NCBI RefSeq assembly: GCF_007786445.1
Contig: NZ_VNJI01000001.1
Coordinates: 124,001 to 188,000, forward strand
Source: Paenibacillus cremeus
GTDB lineage: Bacteria > Bacillota > Bacilli > Paenibacillales > NBRC-103111
DNA length: 64,000 nt
Direction of reading: 5' to 3'
Position numbers and translations under genes: made by a program. Positions 35,992-44,035 of the stretch are shown here, piece after piece (position 1 is the stretch's first letter; every line of letters begins with the position of its first letter). Below the pieces are notes generated by a model. The model saw only the letters and a list, made by a program, of their open reading frames with translations, did not search any database and was not told where the DNA came from.

Positions 35992-36659
35992 AATACAATG
36001 TACTTATTGCCGACGACCATCCGCTGGCCCGCAGAGCGGTTCGTTCCATGCTCGACGGGGAAGCGGCGTTCGAGATTGCAGGGGAAGCGCACGACGGCTC
36101 GGAAGCGGTCCGGCTGTGCGGCGAGCTGCTGCCGGATTTGGTGCTGATGGATATTCAGATGCCGGTTATGAACGGACTGGAGGCCACCAAACGCATCAAG
36201 CAGCTATACCCCCAGATTCGCGTCGTCATGCTGACTGTCTCAGACGATGCAGCCGATCTGTTCACGGCGATCCGGCACGGGGCGCAGGGCTATTTGCTGA
36301 AAAATATGGACCCTGACGACTGGATCAACTACCTGCGCGGACTGCTGGATGACGACAGCGAAATTTCGCGGCGGATGGCGGATCGGCTGCTGCACTCTTT
36401 CCGCTTGCCCCAGGAGCCGCCGATATCCGAGGTGAAGCCGAGCGTGCTGTCCGCGCGGGAGGGCGAGATCGTCTCCTGCGTCGCCAGCGGTCAAAGCAAC
36501 CGGCAAATCGCCGAAACACTGATTATCACCGAGAACACGGTCAAAAATCATATCAAGAACATTCTCGCCAAGCTGGAGCTGGAGAACCGGGTGCAGCTGA
36601 CCGCGTATGCGGTGCGCCACGGCTTGACACAGATCAGTCATAAATCCGGGGAGAAATAG
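35988..36659 (+). CDS. NarL/FixJ-type response regulator
   Basis: 223 residues. Receiver domain (1-120) with acidic pair IADDHPLARR, phosphoacceptor Asp in LVLMDIQMPVMNG, and the conserved Lys in GYLLKNM; LuxR-type helix-turn-helix (150-210): LSAREGEIVSCVASGQSNRQ, ITENTVKNHIKNILAKL. Partner of the kinase just upstream. Its target is unknown; the YcnI-like gene 82 nt downstream is a candidate. Confidence 0.93.
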   Translation: MKYNVLIADDHPLARRAVRSMLDGEAAFEIAGEAHDGSEAVRLCGELLPDLVLMDIQMPVMNGLEATKRIKQLYPQIRVVMLTVSDDAADLFTAIRHGAQGYLLKNMDPDDWINYLRGLLDDDSEISRRMADRLLHSFRLPQEPPISEVKPSVLSAREGEIVSCVASGQSNRQIAETLIITENTVKNHIKNILAKLELENRVQLTAYAVRHGLTQISHKSGEK

Positions 36660-36741
36660 CCCGGTTGAGCCATTCTGTCCCACAGCGGTTTACGGTACAT
36701 TAGTAATGGAAATAATGACCGCAGAAAGGCAGGAATCATAG

Positions 36742-37368
36742 ATGAAGAAACTATCCATCCTATTAACTTTGGGCTTGCTGCTCTCGATGCTGGGAGCCGG
36801 CATGGCAAGCGCCCACGTTTCGGTTTTGCCGAAAGAAACGACACAAGGAGCCTCGGAGAAATTTACGGTTCGAGTCCCTTCCGAAAAAGACAGTCCAACC
36901 GTGAAGGTGGAAGTAAAGTTCGCCGTAGACACCGTTAATGTATCGCGCTTCGAGCCGAAGCCGGGCTGGAAGTATGAGCTGGCCAAGGACGCGTCCGGTA
37001 AAATTACGGGCGTTACCTGGACCACTACCGGCGATGGCATCGGCCCGACCGAGTTCGCCGAGTTTAACTTCCAGGGCAAGGTTGCCGACACAGCCAAGGC
37101 CATCTCATGGAAGGCTTACCAAACCTACAAAGACGGCTCGGTCGTAGAGTGGGTAGGAGCCGAGGGCTCCGATAAGCCTGCTTCGGTGACCAAGGTGAAC
37201 CCCAAGCCGGCGGGCACGGCTACCGACAGCCATGGCAACACTACGACGGCTGCACCGGCAGCCGCTCCAGCGGGAGCATCCACTTCGGCCACACCGCTGT
37301 ACTTGTCCATTGCGGCTGTAATCCTGGGCGCACTCTCGCTCGTCGTCTCCCTCACACGAAAAAAATAA
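36742..37368 (+). CDS. YcnI-like (DUF1775) copper-binding exported protein
   Basis: 208 residues. Signal peptide of about 24 residues ending ASA, so the mature protein begins with His (HVSVLPKETTQ), the copper-binding residue of YcnI-type mono-histidine sites; Trp residues that accompany it are present (VTWTTTGDG, SVVEWVG). A Pro/Ala-rich linker and a C-terminal membrane helix (SIAAVILGALSLVVSLTRKK) anchor it. In B. subtilis ycnI sits next to the copper importer ycnJ; here neither ycnJ nor ycnK is present. Role in copper handling at the membrane surface is by family. Confidence 0.85.
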   Translation: MKKLSILLTLGLLLSMLGAGMASAHVSVLPKETTQGASEKFTVRVPSEKDSPTVKVEVKFAVDTVNVSRFEPKPGWKYELAKDASGKITGVTWTTTGDGIGPTEFAEFNFQGKVADTAKAISWKAYQTYKDGSVVEWVGAEGSDKPASVTKVNPKPAGTATDSHGNTTTAAPAAAPAGASTSATPLYLSIAAVILGALSLVVSLTRKK

Positions 37369-37384
37369 CTTGTCTGCATCACAG

Positions 37385-37424
37385 GTCGCCTTCAAGCAGT
37401 ACGCTGCTTGGAGGCGACTTTTTT
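37385..37424 (+). terminator. terminator of the ycnI-like gene
   Basis: 15-bp stem (37385-37399 with 37404-37418, one G-T), loop TACG, then TTTTTT. Confidence 0.92.
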
Positions 37425-37517
37425 GTGCGGCGCGATCGCAGGATTATTTTTCATAAAAAGCGGTTCATTGGGGAAACTGGAACAGGATGAGATTTCACCA
37501 CGAGGAGGAAACACCGC

Positions 37518-38300
37518 ATGCTGCAAAGCTTCCGCAAAAAGAAAACAGCCTTGCTGCTGATCGTATGTCTCTTGGTAAGCTTGATGGCCTCCGCTACCGC
37601 GTTCTCCTTTGGCAAAGGAGCGAAAGGACCGGACGTCTATGCCGTACAAGGGATGCTGAAGTCACTGGGCTATTTTTCAGGGGATATTACCGGGTATTAC
37701 GGTCTGGTCACGGAAAATGGCGTCAAGCAGTTCCAACGTGCCTACGGCCTTCCGGTCACCGGTGCAGTAGACGATAAGACCTTGCAAGCCATTCTATGGG
37801 CGTACGGCAATATGAAAATTCCAAAGAAACCGACACCAACGCCCCAGCCAAATCCAGCGCCTCCAACGCCAGCGCCAACCCCTGCGCCGACGCCAGCACC
37901 TCAGCCTCAAGCGGGCTTGACCGCCGAAGAGCAGCAGATGGTGGATCTGGTGAACCAAGCTCGCGCGCAAGCCGGGCTGCCTCCGCTCACCGTCGATGCC
38001 CAGTTGTCCAAGACGGCACGGCTCAAGAGTCAGGATATGGTCGATAAAAACTACTTCTCGCACCAGTCGCCGACTTACGGCTCGCCATTCGATATGATGA
38101 AGCAATTCGGCATCAGCTATCGGGCGGCCGGTGAGAATATCGCCTGCAACCAAAGCGTCCAAGCGGCGCATCAGGCGCTGATGAACTCGGAGGGGCATCG
38201 AGCCAACATTTTGAGCAGCGACTTTACTCATATCGGTATCGGCATCGTGGATGGAGGCCCTTGCGGCAAAATGTTCACCCAGCAGTTTATCGGCAAGTAA
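37518..38300 (+). CDS. secreted peptidoglycan-binding CAP-domain protein
   Basis: 260 residues. Signal peptide (1-28), peptidoglycan-binding domain 1 (about 32-92; GPDVYAVQGMLKSLGYFSGD), a Pro/Thr/Ala linker (98-132), and a YkwD-type CAP domain (135-260): LVNQARAQAGLPPL, NYFSHQSP, GENIAC, NSEGHRANILSSDFTHIGIG. The CAP domain keeps the His and Glu expected of this fold. It probably works in the cell wall or spore cortex; the exact activity of bacterial CAP proteins is unclear. ATG after GAGGAGG. Confidence 0.9.
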   Translation: MLQSFRKKKTALLLIVCLLVSLMASATAFSFGKGAKGPDVYAVQGMLKSLGYFSGDITGYYGLVTENGVKQFQRAYGLPVTGAVDDKTLQAILWAYGNMKIPKKPTPTPQPNPAPPTPAPTPAPTPAPQPQAGLTAEEQQMVDLVNQARAQAGLPPLTVDAQLSKTARLKSQDMVDKNYFSHQSPTYGSPFDMMKQFGISYRAAGENIACNQSVQAAHQALMNSEGHRANILSSDFTHIGIGIVDGGPCGKMFTQQFIGK

Positions 38301-38314
38301 CCGCAGTCCAATCC

Positions 38315-38348
38315 GCCTCCTAGCCGCTTTGGTTAGGAGGCTTTTTTT
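38315..38348 (+). terminator. terminator of the CAP-protein gene
   Basis: GCCTCCTAGCC (38315-38325) pairs with GGTTAGGAGGC (38331-38341), one G-T, followed by TTTTTTT. Confidence 0.92.
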
Positions 38349-38446
38349 GCGTTGAGGGAAATGAACTTCCCCCTTGTAGAGTTGTCGAACATTGTTATAA
38401 AATATGTTAATTAATCGCTAGGCGAAATGCGAAGGGGGATAAGATT

Positions 38447-38920
38447 ATGGCATTGAAAGTGATTAAGGAATTTAAGGAATTCGCGATGAAAGGCAACATG
38501 ATCGATTTGGCGATCGGGGTGATTATCGGAGGGGCGTTCGGCAAAGTCGTCACCTCGATTGTTAACGATGTCGTTATGCCGCCGATCGGGCTGCTGCTGG
38601 GGAAGGTTAACTTCTCCGAGCTGTTTATCAGCTTGAACGGGACCCACTACGATTCGATGGAAGCGGCCAAAGCCAAGGGCGCGCCTACGCTCAACTACGG
38701 TCTTTTTATCAACACGATGCTCGATTTTCTGATTGTTTCCTTCGTCATCTTCATTGTGGTCAAGCAGTTGAACCGTCTGCGCAAAAAAGAAGAGAAGCCG
38801 GACCCGAAGGCGAACCTCAAGGAATGTCCGGAGTGCTTGTCGGAAATCCCGAAAAAGGCGACCCGCTGCAAATTTTGCACCGCTCCTCAGCCTTACGTAA
38901 GCGATTCGGCGGTCCAGTAG
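38447..38920 (+). CDS. mscL: large-conductance mechanosensitive channel with C-terminal zinc ribbon
   Basis: 157 residues. The first 110 are Msc[21 protein letters not shown] (pore helix), and a second membrane helix [15 protein letters not shown]. It opens under membrane tension to release solutes during osmotic down-shock. The usual C-terminal helix is replaced by a two-CxxC zinc ribbon with Cys at 127, 130, 141 and 144. ATG after AAGGGGGAT. The next gene imports potassium, so the pair covers release and uptake of osmolytes. Confidence 0.93.
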   Translation: MALKVIKEFKEFAMKGNMIDLAIGVIIGGAFGKVVTSIVNDVVMPPIGLLLGKVNFSELFISLNGTHYDSMEAAKAKGAPTLNYGLFINTMLDFLIVSFVIFIVVKQLNRLRKKEEKPDPKANLKECPECLSEIPKKATRCKFCTAPQPYVSDSAVQ

Positions 38921-39011
38921 CAGGTACATATTTTCGCCTTGGAGGCGGATAATAAGACCAAATTAGAAATAAACTCGCGGTTTTGGAACACCCAGAAGGA
39001 TGATGAAGGTT

Positions 39012-40829
39012 ATGGTAAGTAAAGTAAAACGATTGTTGATCGGCAAGCCGATGAAATCGACGGCGATCGAGGATGAGAAGCTGGGGAAGCTCAAAGCGCT
39101 GGCAATCCTGTCCTCCGATGCGCTTTCGTCGGTGGCCTACGGCACGGAGCAAATTCTGATCGTCCTTATGACGCTCGGCTTCGCGGCGCTGTGGTATTCG
39201 ATTCCGATCTCGATCGCGGTTTTGGGACTGCTGACGATTCTTGTCCTCTCCTTTCGTCAGACGATCTTTTCGTATCCTCAGGGCGGCGGGGCGTATATCG
39301 TAGCCAAGGATAATCTCGGCGTCATGAGCGGATTAACGGCGGGAGGGTCGCTGCTCGTCGATTATATTTTGACCGTGGCGGTAAGTTCTTCGGCAGGGAC
39401 GGACGCCATCACCTCGGCGTTTCCCCAGCTGCACGAGCATCGAGTGCTGATTTCGCTTATTATGATCGTATTTTTGACCTTGATGAATTTAAGAGGCGTG
39501 ACCGAATCCGCTTCGGTGCTAGCGCTTCCGGTGTATATGTTTGTTGTTGCCATTTTTGTGTTAATCATTTGCGGTACTATCAATTATTTTCTCGGAGATG
39601 TGCAGGCGGCTGCGCCGCAATTTGGAGCAACGATCTCGAATATTAGCTTGTTTTTGCTGCTGAAGGCGTTCAGCTCGGGCTGTTCGGCATTGACGGGGGT
39701 GGAGGCGGTCTCGAACGCCATTCCGAACTTCCGACACCCGGCCGAGAAAAATGCCGCCGCCACCCTCATCATGATGGGGGCGATCCTGGGGGCGATGTTC
39801 ATCGGGATCAGCCTGCTCGCGTATTGGTACGGCATCATGCCGACGGAGAAAGAAACCGTGGTATCGCAGATCGCTGGGGCTACCTTTGGGCGTGGCTTGA
39901 TCTATTACATCATTCAGGGCGTGACCGCGCTGATCTTGTTCCTGGCCGCCAACACAGCGTACTCGGCCTTCCCGCTGCTGGCGTTCATGCTGGCGAAGGA
40001 CAAGTTCATGCCGCATATGTTCATGGTGCGCGGCGACCGGCTCGGGTTTTCCAACGGCATCATCATGCTGGGTGTCTTGTCCGCACTGCTCATCGTTGCC
40101 TTCCACGGGGATACGGAGAACCTGATTCCGCTTTACGCCGTCGGCGTATTTATCCCGTTCACCTTGTCCCAGCTGGGGATGATGGTGCGGTGGATTAAGC
40201 TGAAGCCGTCCGGCTGGGTGGTGAAGCTGCTGATCAATACAATCGGCATGCTGACGACGTTGTCGATCACCTTGATTTTCATTATCACCAAGTTCAGTCA
40301 AGTGTGGATGATTTTTATTTTCCTGCCGCTCGTCATGAGGTTCTTCAGCCGCATTCACAGGCACTACCAGAATACGGCCGATGAGCTGCGGATCAACATC
40401 GCGACGGACAAGCCGGCCATCAAAGGGAGCACGATGGTCATTCCGATCGCCGGCATTACCCGGGTGGTCATGTACACCATCAGCTACGCCAAATCGCTCA
40501 CTGATAACGTCGTGGCCGTCTATGTCGGCTTTGACGAGGAAGAGATTCGGAAGCTGGAGGCCAAGTGGGAGGAATGGGATCCCGGGGTGCGCCTGATCGT
40601 CTTGCGTTCCCGGTACCGCAGTGTCATGAGGCCGCTGATGCGGTTCATCGATACCGTGGAGTGGAAAACCGCGGAGACCGATCACATCACCATCTTGATC
40701 CCGCAATTCATCACTAAGCACTGGTGGCAAAATATTTTGCACAACCAAACCAGTCTGCTCATCCGCGCGGTGCTGTTTAAAGAGAAGGATATCGTCATCG
40801 CAACGGTGCCTTACCATTTGAATCGGTAA
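39012..40829 (+). CDS. kimA: KimA-type potassium importer (APC superfamily)
   Basis: 605 residues, colinear with B. subtilis KimA (YdaO) as I remember it: RLLIGKPMKS, KLKALAILSSDALSSVAYGT, YPQGGGAYIVAKDNLG, LLVDYILTVAVS, FSSGCSALTGVEAVSNAIP, VRGDRLGFSNGII. About 12 membrane segments and a C-terminal cytoplasmic domain (450-605) that in KimA binds c-di-AMP. High-affinity K+/H+ symport is the known function. ATG 39012 is chosen since it gives the family's N-terminal length. Only 91 nt separate it from mscL and I see no ydaO-type c-di-AMP riboswitch there. Confidence 0.9.
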   Translation: MVSKVKRLLIGKPMKSTAIEDEKLGKLKALAILSSDALSSVAYGTEQILIVLMTLGFAALWYSIPISIAVLGLLTILVLSFRQTIFSYPQGGGAYIVAKDNLGVMSGLTAGGSLLVDYILTVAVSSSAGTDAITSAFPQLHEHRVLISLIMIVFLTLMNLRGVTESASVLALPVYMFVVAIFVLIICGTINYFLGDVQAAAPQFGATISNISLFLLLKAFSSGCSALTGVEAVSNAIPNFRHPAEKNAAATLIMMGAILGAMFIGISLLAYWYGIMPTEKETVVSQIAGATFGRGLIYYIIQGVTALILFLAANTAYSAFPLLAFMLAKDKFMPHMFMVRGDRLGFSNGIIMLGVLSALLIVAFHGDTENLIPLYAVGVFIPFTLSQLGMMVRWIKLKPSGWVVKLLINTIGMLTTLSITLIFIITKFSQVWMIFIFLPLVMRFFSRIHRHYQNTADELRINIATDKPAIKGSTMVIPIAGITRVVMYTISYAKSLTDNVVAVYVGFDEEEIRKLEAKWEEWDPGVRLIVLRSRYRSVMRPLMRFIDTVEWKTAETDHITILIPQFITKHWWQNILHNQTSLLIRAVLFKEKDIVIATVPYHLNR

Positions 40830-40831
40830 CG

Positions 40832-40863
40832 GAGACGGCCTGAAACGGGCTGTCTCTTTTTTT
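40832..40863 (+). terminator. terminator of kimA
   Basis: GAGACGGCCTG (40832-40842) pairs with CGGGCTGTCTC (40846-40856) with two G-U pairs, then TTTTTTT. Confidence 0.9.
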
Positions 40864-40946
40864 ATATCAAAAAGCCCACTTTTCGTCCTCAACCACCCAT
40901 AATGCTCGGCATTCGCCCATTTTTTGTACAGCGCCCCTCCGCACCG

Positions 40947-40975
40947 CACCAATATGGTTGCCCCTACATAAACTG
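40947..40975 (+). promoter_or_regulatory. candidate sigma-K promoter of gerE
   Basis: CACC (40947-40950), 16-nt spacer, CATAAACTG (40967-40975); the -10 has one mismatch to CATANNNTA. gerE is transcribed by sigma-K in B. subtilis, which fits. Confidence 0.5.
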
Positions 40976-41036
40976 AATTGACTGTATCCCTAGACCTTGT
41001 AAATGAAACAAAAACCCGGGCAAGGAGGGGTGACAC

Positions 41037-41261
41037 TTGAAGGGCAGCGACCATAAAAGTAAATTTTTGCTAACCAACCGCGAACGCGAAGTTTTCGAAC
41101 TGCTGGTGCAGGACAAAACGACGAAAGATATCGCGCAGCAGCTGTTTATCAGTGAGAAAACAGTGCGTAACCATATTTCCAATGTCATGCAAAAACTCAA
41201 TGTAAAAGGACGTTCGCAGGCCGTTGTCGAGCTGATTAAGCTTGGGGAGTTGCAGATCTGA
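41037..41261 (+). CDS. gerE: spore coat transcription factor GerE
   Basis: 74 residues, exactly the length of B. subtilis GerE and nearly identical in its core: LLTNREREVFELLVQDKTTK, LFISEKTVRNHISN, MQKLNVKGRSQAVVELI. It is a stand-alone LuxR-type helix-turn-helix regulator that acts late in the mother cell, turning on and off spore coat and surface genes with sigma-K. TTG start six bases after AAGGAGGGG. In B. subtilis GerE affects the spore polysaccharide genes, so it may control the sugar locus in this window. Confidence 0.97.
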   Translation: MKGSDHKSKFLLTNREREVFELLVQDKTTKDIAQQLFISEKTVRNHISNVMQKLNVKGRSQAVVELIKLGELQI

Positions 41262-41280
41262 GGAATAAACATGGACCGAG

Positions 41281-41340
41281 CAAAGCCTTCTTTTTACGAG
41301 TTCCTAGATATGGGGAGCGTAAGAAGAGGGCTTTTTGGTT
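41281..41340 (+). repeat. 60-bp terminator-like direct repeat, copy 1
   Basis: Begins CAAAGCCTTCTTTTTACG and ends with CGTAAGAAGAGGGCTTTTT; the two parts pair imperfectly to form the terminator of gerE. It is about 55 of 60 identical to the copy at 42199-42258. Confidence 0.88.
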
Positions 41341-41365
41341 CTTACTTATGAAGAAAAAGATCGTT

Positions 41366-41394
41366 TTGAGCGCTAAGCCAAGATTTGGTATAAT
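41366..41394 (+). promoter_or_regulatory. sigma-A promoter of the HEPN/nucleotidyltransferase pair
   Basis: TTGAGC (41366-41371), 17-nt spacer, TATAAT (41389-41394). The start codon is 48 nt downstream. Confidence 0.7.
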
Positions 41395-41441
41395 TAAAAG
41401 AAATTATCCGCGGACGAGAGTAACTGAAAGGAGTGGACCAA

Positions 41442-41798
41442 GTGAATACATTATCCCCATCCAAGATACCAACACTAACCGATATGGAAAAAAAATCAAT
41501 TAGTAAGCTTAAGGAACGCATAGCGGTGTTGTTTAAGTTAAAGAGCATGATTTTATTTGGTTCCAAGGCAAGAGGCGATTATGAGGAATGGTCCGATGTT
41601 GATCTATTAATTCTAGTCGATGAAGAAAAAAACTGGAGTAACAGAGAAAAGCTTTCAGATATCACGCTAGACATTAATATGGAATTCGATACTCAGCTCA
41701 CTTGTATACTGGAGAATGCGACTAATTGGGAGATGGAGAGCGTGTGGCTCCCCCTGAAGGATAACATCATTCAGGAGGGGATCGCCATTGAGATATAG
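41442..41798 (+). CDS. MNT-family nucleotidyltransferase (antitoxin-like)
   Basis: 118 residues, minimal nucleotidyltransferase. ILFGSKARGDYEEWSDVDLL carries the Gly-Ser and Asp-x-Asp catalytic signature; a third Asp lies in NMEFDTQL. In MntA/HepT-type systems such enzymes modify and silence the HEPN partner. GTG 41442 follows AAAGGAG at eight bases. It overlaps the HEPN gene by 11 nt, so both are co-translated. Codons look more A/T-rich than the surrounding genes, which fits acquisition by transfer. Confidence 0.88.
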   Translation: MNTLSPSKIPTLTDMEKKSISKLKERIAVLFKLKSMILFGSKARGDYEEWSDVDLLILVDEEKNWSNREKLSDITLDINMEFDTQLTCILENATNWEMESVWLPLKDNIIQEGIAIEI

Positions 41799-42192
41799 CA
41801 AAGCTGCTGAAACCATGCTTCGAAAAGCGCAGCAGAAATACAAACTTGCTGAATTATCTTTTGAAAACGGATTATATGATGGCTGTGTAAGTGAATTGTA
41901 TTATTCTGCTTTTCAGACAGTGACTGCTCTCATCCTTCTCAGGGGTGAGACGGTCAGCAACAAACATACATACGTTAGAGGCTGGGTCAATAAAAATTTA
42001 GGTCAAACGGGGCAATTATCACCTCATTTGGTCAAAGTATATAACCGATTAATGGATCATCGAGCGGATGCCGATTACAGTGCGGAGGTTTCTTTTGGAC
42101 AGGTAGAAGTCTCGGGGCTGATGGCGCAAGTCGAAACATTTAATGAAGCCGTGTTACAAATCATTAACAATGAAAAGGGGAATCAAGAGTAA
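41788..42192 (+). CDS. HEPN-domain protein (UPF0332 type, toxin-like)
   Basis: 134 residues, helical HEPN fold: LRKAQQKYKLAELSFENGLY, SELYYSAFQTVTALIL, SNKHTYVRGWV, and the terminal NRLMDHRADADYS, the Arg-containing motif typical of UPF0332 members that pair with nucleotidyltransferases. HEPN proteins of this type are usually RNases; the Arg-x4-6-His motif of classic HepT is not clear here, so activity is uncertain. TTG start after CAGGAGGGG. AT-rich relative to neighbours. Confidence 0.82.
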   Translation: MRYSKAAETMLRKAQQKYKLAELSFENGLYDGCVSELYYSAFQTVTALILLRGETVSNKHTYVRGWVNKNLGQTGQLSPHLVKVYNRLMDHRADADYSAEVSFGQVEVSGLMAQVETFNEAVLQIINNEKGNQE

Positions 42193-42198
42193 TGGGAT

Positions 42199-42258
42199 CA
42201 AAGCCTTCTTTTTACGAGTTCCTCGATTAGGGGAGCGTAAGAAAAGGGCTTTTTGGTC
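42199..42258 (+). repeat. 60-bp terminator-like direct repeat, copy 2
   Basis: Same 60-bp sequence as at 41281-41340 with about five changes, placed just after the HEPN stop codon. It would terminate the toxin-antitoxin transcript. The two copies bound the cassette exactly. Confidence 0.88.
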
Positions 42259-42390
42259 TGTATGGCAGTCGGATGGTACGGAAAGGTCCTCCGGCTACGG
42301 TTCGAAAACTAAGTCAAGTGTTCATTCTTGGACCACGAACCTCTCATTGACCTTCCCCACCAGATCCGCTAAGATAAAAGGAACTGAACA

Positions 42391-42497
42391 ACCGCGCGCA
42401 ACTGGCGATAAAAGTGGGCAACCACAGGGGAGCGTGCGGCATAACCGCCGGTCGCCTGGGCAAAGTATTTGATTCTTCGGAGTCGAATACTTTTTTT
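42391..42497 (+). ncRNA. ZTP (pfl) riboswitch with terminator, upstream of folD
   Basis: The conserved elements of the pfl motif are present in order: CAACTGGCG (about 42399), the GTGGG...CCAC stem with AGGGGAGCG (42414-42435), and the hallmark CGCCTGGGCA (42453-42462). A terminator follows: AGTATTTGATTC, TTCG loop, GAGTCGAATACT, then TTTTTTT (42464-42497). Binding of ZTP or ZMP, which rise when 10-formyl-folate is short, should prevent termination and raise expression of the folate gene downstream. Confidence 0.88.
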
Positions 42498-42530
42498 GTT
42501 TCAGCAACAATCGCCGGGAGGGATATACGG

Positions 42531-44015
42531 ATGGGAATATGGATGAAGGGCAAAGAAACGGCCGACCAGTTGGCTGGCGAGATTAGCCGTCAGGTTGAGG
42601 CTTGGAAGGCACAAGGGATAAGACCGCTCATGGCGACGATGCTCGTCAAAGGGGACCCGGCTTCGGCTTACTACGCCCAGGCGAAACGGAAAGTGGCGGA
42701 GCGGCTTGGCATCAGCTTTGAGCTTCGAGAGTTCGAGCCGGAGGTGGAAGCCGAGGTGCTGCTGCAGCAGATCGGCGAGTGGAATACCGATCCGACCGTG
42801 CATGGCATCATGGTCGAGCTCCCGCTGCCGCCTCAGGTGGATGCGGCGCGAATTACGGCGGCGATTGATCCGGGCAAGGACGTCGACGGTGTAACACCGG
42901 CGAATAAGCTGGCGGTGCAGACAGGCGCCGTCGGCTTGTACCCGGCCACGCCGCAAGCGTGCATCCGATTGCTGAAGCAATATGGCTACCAGCTGGCGGG
43001 CAAGCACGCGGTCGTCATAGGCCGCGGCGAAACGGTAGGCAAGCCGCTAGTCCAGCTGCTGCTGCGGGAAAATGCCACCGTAACGGTATGCCACTCCCGT
43101 ACGACCGATTTGGCGCGCCACATCCGGCAGGCCGATGTGGTGTTCACAGCTGCGGGCTCGCGGGGACTGGTCAAACCGGACATGGTGCACCCCAAGCTGA
43201 TTATCATCGACGCGGGGATTAACGAGACTGAAGAGGGGCGCATCGCTGGAGATACGCTGCCGGAGACCATTGACTACGTGGAAGCGATGTCGCCGGTTCC
43301 CGGCGGGGTGGGAACCGTCACGACCATGATGCTGTTCCATAATCTCATGGAGGGTATGAGCCGCCGGCTGGAGCCGAAGCCATCCATCCAACGACCCTAT
43401 GAGCAAAGCGTAGGTGCCTTCCTAAAAGCGGCCGCTTCCTCCGAGCCCACGCCAGGCGGCGGCGGGGTGGCTGCAATCGCCTGCGCGCTGGGGGCATCCA
43501 TGGGCGCCATGACCGCGAAGCTAACGACCGGGCCCAAGTTCGCCGCCGACACGGAGCAAGCGATGAACGAGTCGGCGCAGCGTCTCGATGGTATCATCAG
43601 GGATTGCGAGCGGATTGCAGCAGACGATGCACGCTCATTTCAAGCGTTCATGGAGGCGCTGAAGCTGCCCAAGGCCACCGAAGAGGATAAAGCCAAGCGC
43701 AAGCAGGCGCTGGAGCATGCCGCGATTCAAGCCACGAACACGCCAATGGAGCTCATTCGTCTGTGCAGCGTAGCGGTGGAAGTCATGGGGCGCATGGCGG
43801 AAGCCGCGAACCGGAACGTCATTTCCGATCTTGGCATTGGCGTGCTGCTGGCGGAAGCGGCTGCGCAATCGGGAGGGCTGACGGTGCGGATCAATCTGCC
43901 TTCCATTCAAGATGACGAGAAACGGCAAGTCTTCATCCGCGCTGCTGAAACGATGCTGAACAACCTCCAAACGCAGAAAGAAAACACACTCGCGATCGTC
44001 CATCGCAGACTTTAG
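42531..44015 (+). CDS. folD: FolD-cyclodeaminase fusion
   Basis: 494 residues. Residues 1-285 are FolD, the methylene-tetrahydrofolate dehydrogenase/cyclohydrolase: SAYYAQAKRK (Tyr-x3-Lys), DPTVHGIMVELPLPP, KDVDGVTPANKL, GRGETVGKP, PVPGGVGTVTTMML. Residues about 300-494 are a cyclodeaminase domain (FTCD_C/FchA type): EPTPGGGGVAAIACALGASM, DCERIAADDARSFQAFM, NRNVISDLGIGVLLAEAAA. FolD normally ends near 285, so this is a fusion. It would add formimino-folate use to the methylene/formyl-folate pool. ATG follows GGGAGGG; a longer frame runs through the riboswitch and is not used. Confidence 0.9.
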   Translation: MGIWMKGKETADQLAGEISRQVEAWKAQGIRPLMATMLVKGDPASAYYAQAKRKVAERLGISFELREFEPEVEAEVLLQQIGEWNTDPTVHGIMVELPLPPQVDAARITAAIDPGKDVDGVTPANKLAVQTGAVGLYPATPQACIRLLKQYGYQLAGKHAVVIGRGETVGKPLVQLLLRENATVTVCHSRTTDLARHIRQADVVFTAAGSRGLVKPDMVHPKLIIIDAGINETEEGRIAGDTLPETIDYVEAMSPVPGGVGTVTTMMLFHNLMEGMSRRLEPKPSIQRPYEQSVGAFLKAAASSEPTPGGGGVAAIACALGASMGAMTAKLTTGPKFAADTEQAMNESAQRLDGIIRDCERIAADDARSFQAFMEALKLPKATEEDKAKRKQALEHAAIQATNTPMELIRLCSVAVEVMGRMAEAANRNVISDLGIGVLLAEAAAQSGGLTVRINLPSIQDDEKRQVFIRAAETMLNNLQTQKENTLAIVHRRL

Positions 44016-44035
44016 GAAGGAAGGGGAGGAGAGCT

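Noticed and set aside
38921..39011. A ydaO c-di-AMP riboswitch before kimA
   Set aside because: The gap is only 91 nt and lacks the conserved elements; a small CGCCT/AGGCG hairpin is the only structure.
39561..41054. 497-codon open frame on the minus strand opposite kimA
   Set aside because: It is out of frame with a confidently recognised transporter, has Arg/His-rich low-quality sequence and spans a terminator.
41281..42258. The HEPN/MNT cassette as an insertion sequence
   Set aside because: No transposase and no terminal inverted repeats; the flanking copies are direct repeats with terminator structure.
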